From: Clostridiales bacterium
GTDB lineage: Bacteria; Bacillota; Clostridia; Christensenellales; UBA1242
Assembly: GCA_918262735.1 (NCBI GenBank)
Contig: CAKJYJ010000001.1
Location: 37,320 to 101,319, forward strand
Direction of reading: 5' to 3'
Length of the DNA: 64,000 nucleotides
This document shows positions 63,664-64,000 of the stretch, in pieces; position 1 is the stretch's first letter; each line of letters opens with the position of its first letter. The notes under the pieces are model-generated. The model did not search any database. It saw only the letters and a list, made by a program, of their open reading frames with translations, and was not told where the DNA came from. The translations under genes were made by a program, and so were the position numbers.

Positions 63664-63908
63664 AGGTGGATCCCTCCTAATCAATTTTAGTATAGCATAT
63701 AATTTATATTAAATCAATATTAATTAGCAACAAAAACGATTACTTTTTATGTGTTTCACAATATAAAATAAGAAAGATTTTGAACTTTATTTATTAAAAA
63801 TTTGTGACTGTTAATGTTGACATATTCGCCAACGCCCAAAACTCACCCGGGTGAACGTGGGGAGTATAAAAAAAGGTAAAAAAAAGGTAAAAAAAATAAA
63901 AAAAGTTG

Positions 63909-63964
63909 TTGACAATAAAAATATGTATATGCTAATATTATGGAGCAACTTTTAGAGAAGTTGC
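63909..63964 (+). promoter_or_regulatory. Promoter and leader hairpin at the right edge
   Basis: TTGACA (63909-63914), 18 nt, TAATAT (63933-63938) with extended TGC. Just after the start point GCAACTT (63945-63951) pairs with AAGTTGC (63958-63964). The transcript leaves the window; no start codon with an SD is seen by 64000. The 63664-63908 gap also holds a perfect TCACCCGGGTGA palindrome (63842-63853) and A-tracts. Confidence 0.6.
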
Positions 63965-64000
63965 GAGAACAATGAAAATTTAATAGAATAGTAAAGGTTA

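Noticed and set aside
1..64000. Genetic code 4 (TGA = Trp)
   Set aside because: Trp is always TGG, including in conserved positions of LeuRS, UppS and AlkD, and no recognisable gene is split by in-frame TGA.
1..64000. CRISPR arrays, rRNA genes and insertion sequences
   Set aside because: I saw no regularly spaced direct repeats, no rRNA core sequence and no transposase frame in the window.

Overview
The window is AT-rich DNA from a low-GC, Gram-positive-type bacterium, most likely an uncultured Firmicutes/Clostridia-like lineage. The evidence is strong AGGAGG-type ribosome binding sites, an S-box (SAM-I) riboswitch before metK, DegV, TSCPD and RNHCP small proteins, many U-tailed intrinsic terminators, and promoters with an extended -10 of the form TGC-TAWWAT. 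No outer-membrane or LPS-core genes are seen. All 50 complete coding regions I accept stop at TAA (41) or TAG (9); none stops at TGA, yet Trp is always TGG.

Layout. 0-7 kb: an unknown partial gene, a PGDYI/TIR-like fusion protein, the uppS operon, an FAD dehydrogenase with rdgB, and metK under its riboswitch. 7-9 kb: dnaN and a 0.7-kb AT-rich intergenic region with five perfect DnaA boxes, the best oriC candidate. 9-16.5 kb: a 2524-residue membrane-anchored surface protein. 16.6-24 kb: a defence island with a HEPN-like protein, an HTH-fused C5 methyltransferase, an Eco47II-like restriction enzyme and an AAA/TOPRIM-like ATPase, followed by an isolated VirD4-type coupling ATPase. 24-29 kb: leuS-degV-DUF308-TSCPD operon and an SDR enzyme. 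29-33.4 kb: a probable small structured RNA, a TerD-like protein, and dnaA behind an RNHCP gene whose mRNA looks leaderless. 33.6-42 kb: two tandem transglutaminase-fold proteins, a HExxH protein, a short leaderless gene, and a P-loop kinase/HD hydrolase pair.

42-53 kb is an exopolysaccharide/capsule locus: initiating sugar transferase, two GT2 glycosyltransferases, a Wzy-like polymerase fused to half of a GT-B domain, two near-identical Stealth phosphotransferases in tandem, a Wzx-like flippase, UDP-glucose dehydrogenase and a UDP-glucuronate epimerase. Together they would make UDP-uronic acids, build a lipid-linked repeat unit, flip and polymerise it, and link sugars through phosphodiesters; UppS supplies the lipid carrier.

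53-64 kb holds small housekeeping and unknown genes: YggS, isochorismatase-like hydrolase, GGDEF cyclase, an encapsulated-ferritin-like protein, HAD phosphatase, Nudix, AlkD and a DUF4097-like exported protein. In it lies a GC-richer island with tRNA-Ile(GAU), a broken tRNA-Ile copy, and two copies of a double-hairpin repeat whose stems differ by compensatory changes. That island, the PGDYI/TIR-like fusion, the transglutaminase/HExxH cluster and the absence of TGA stops are the observations I would follow first.
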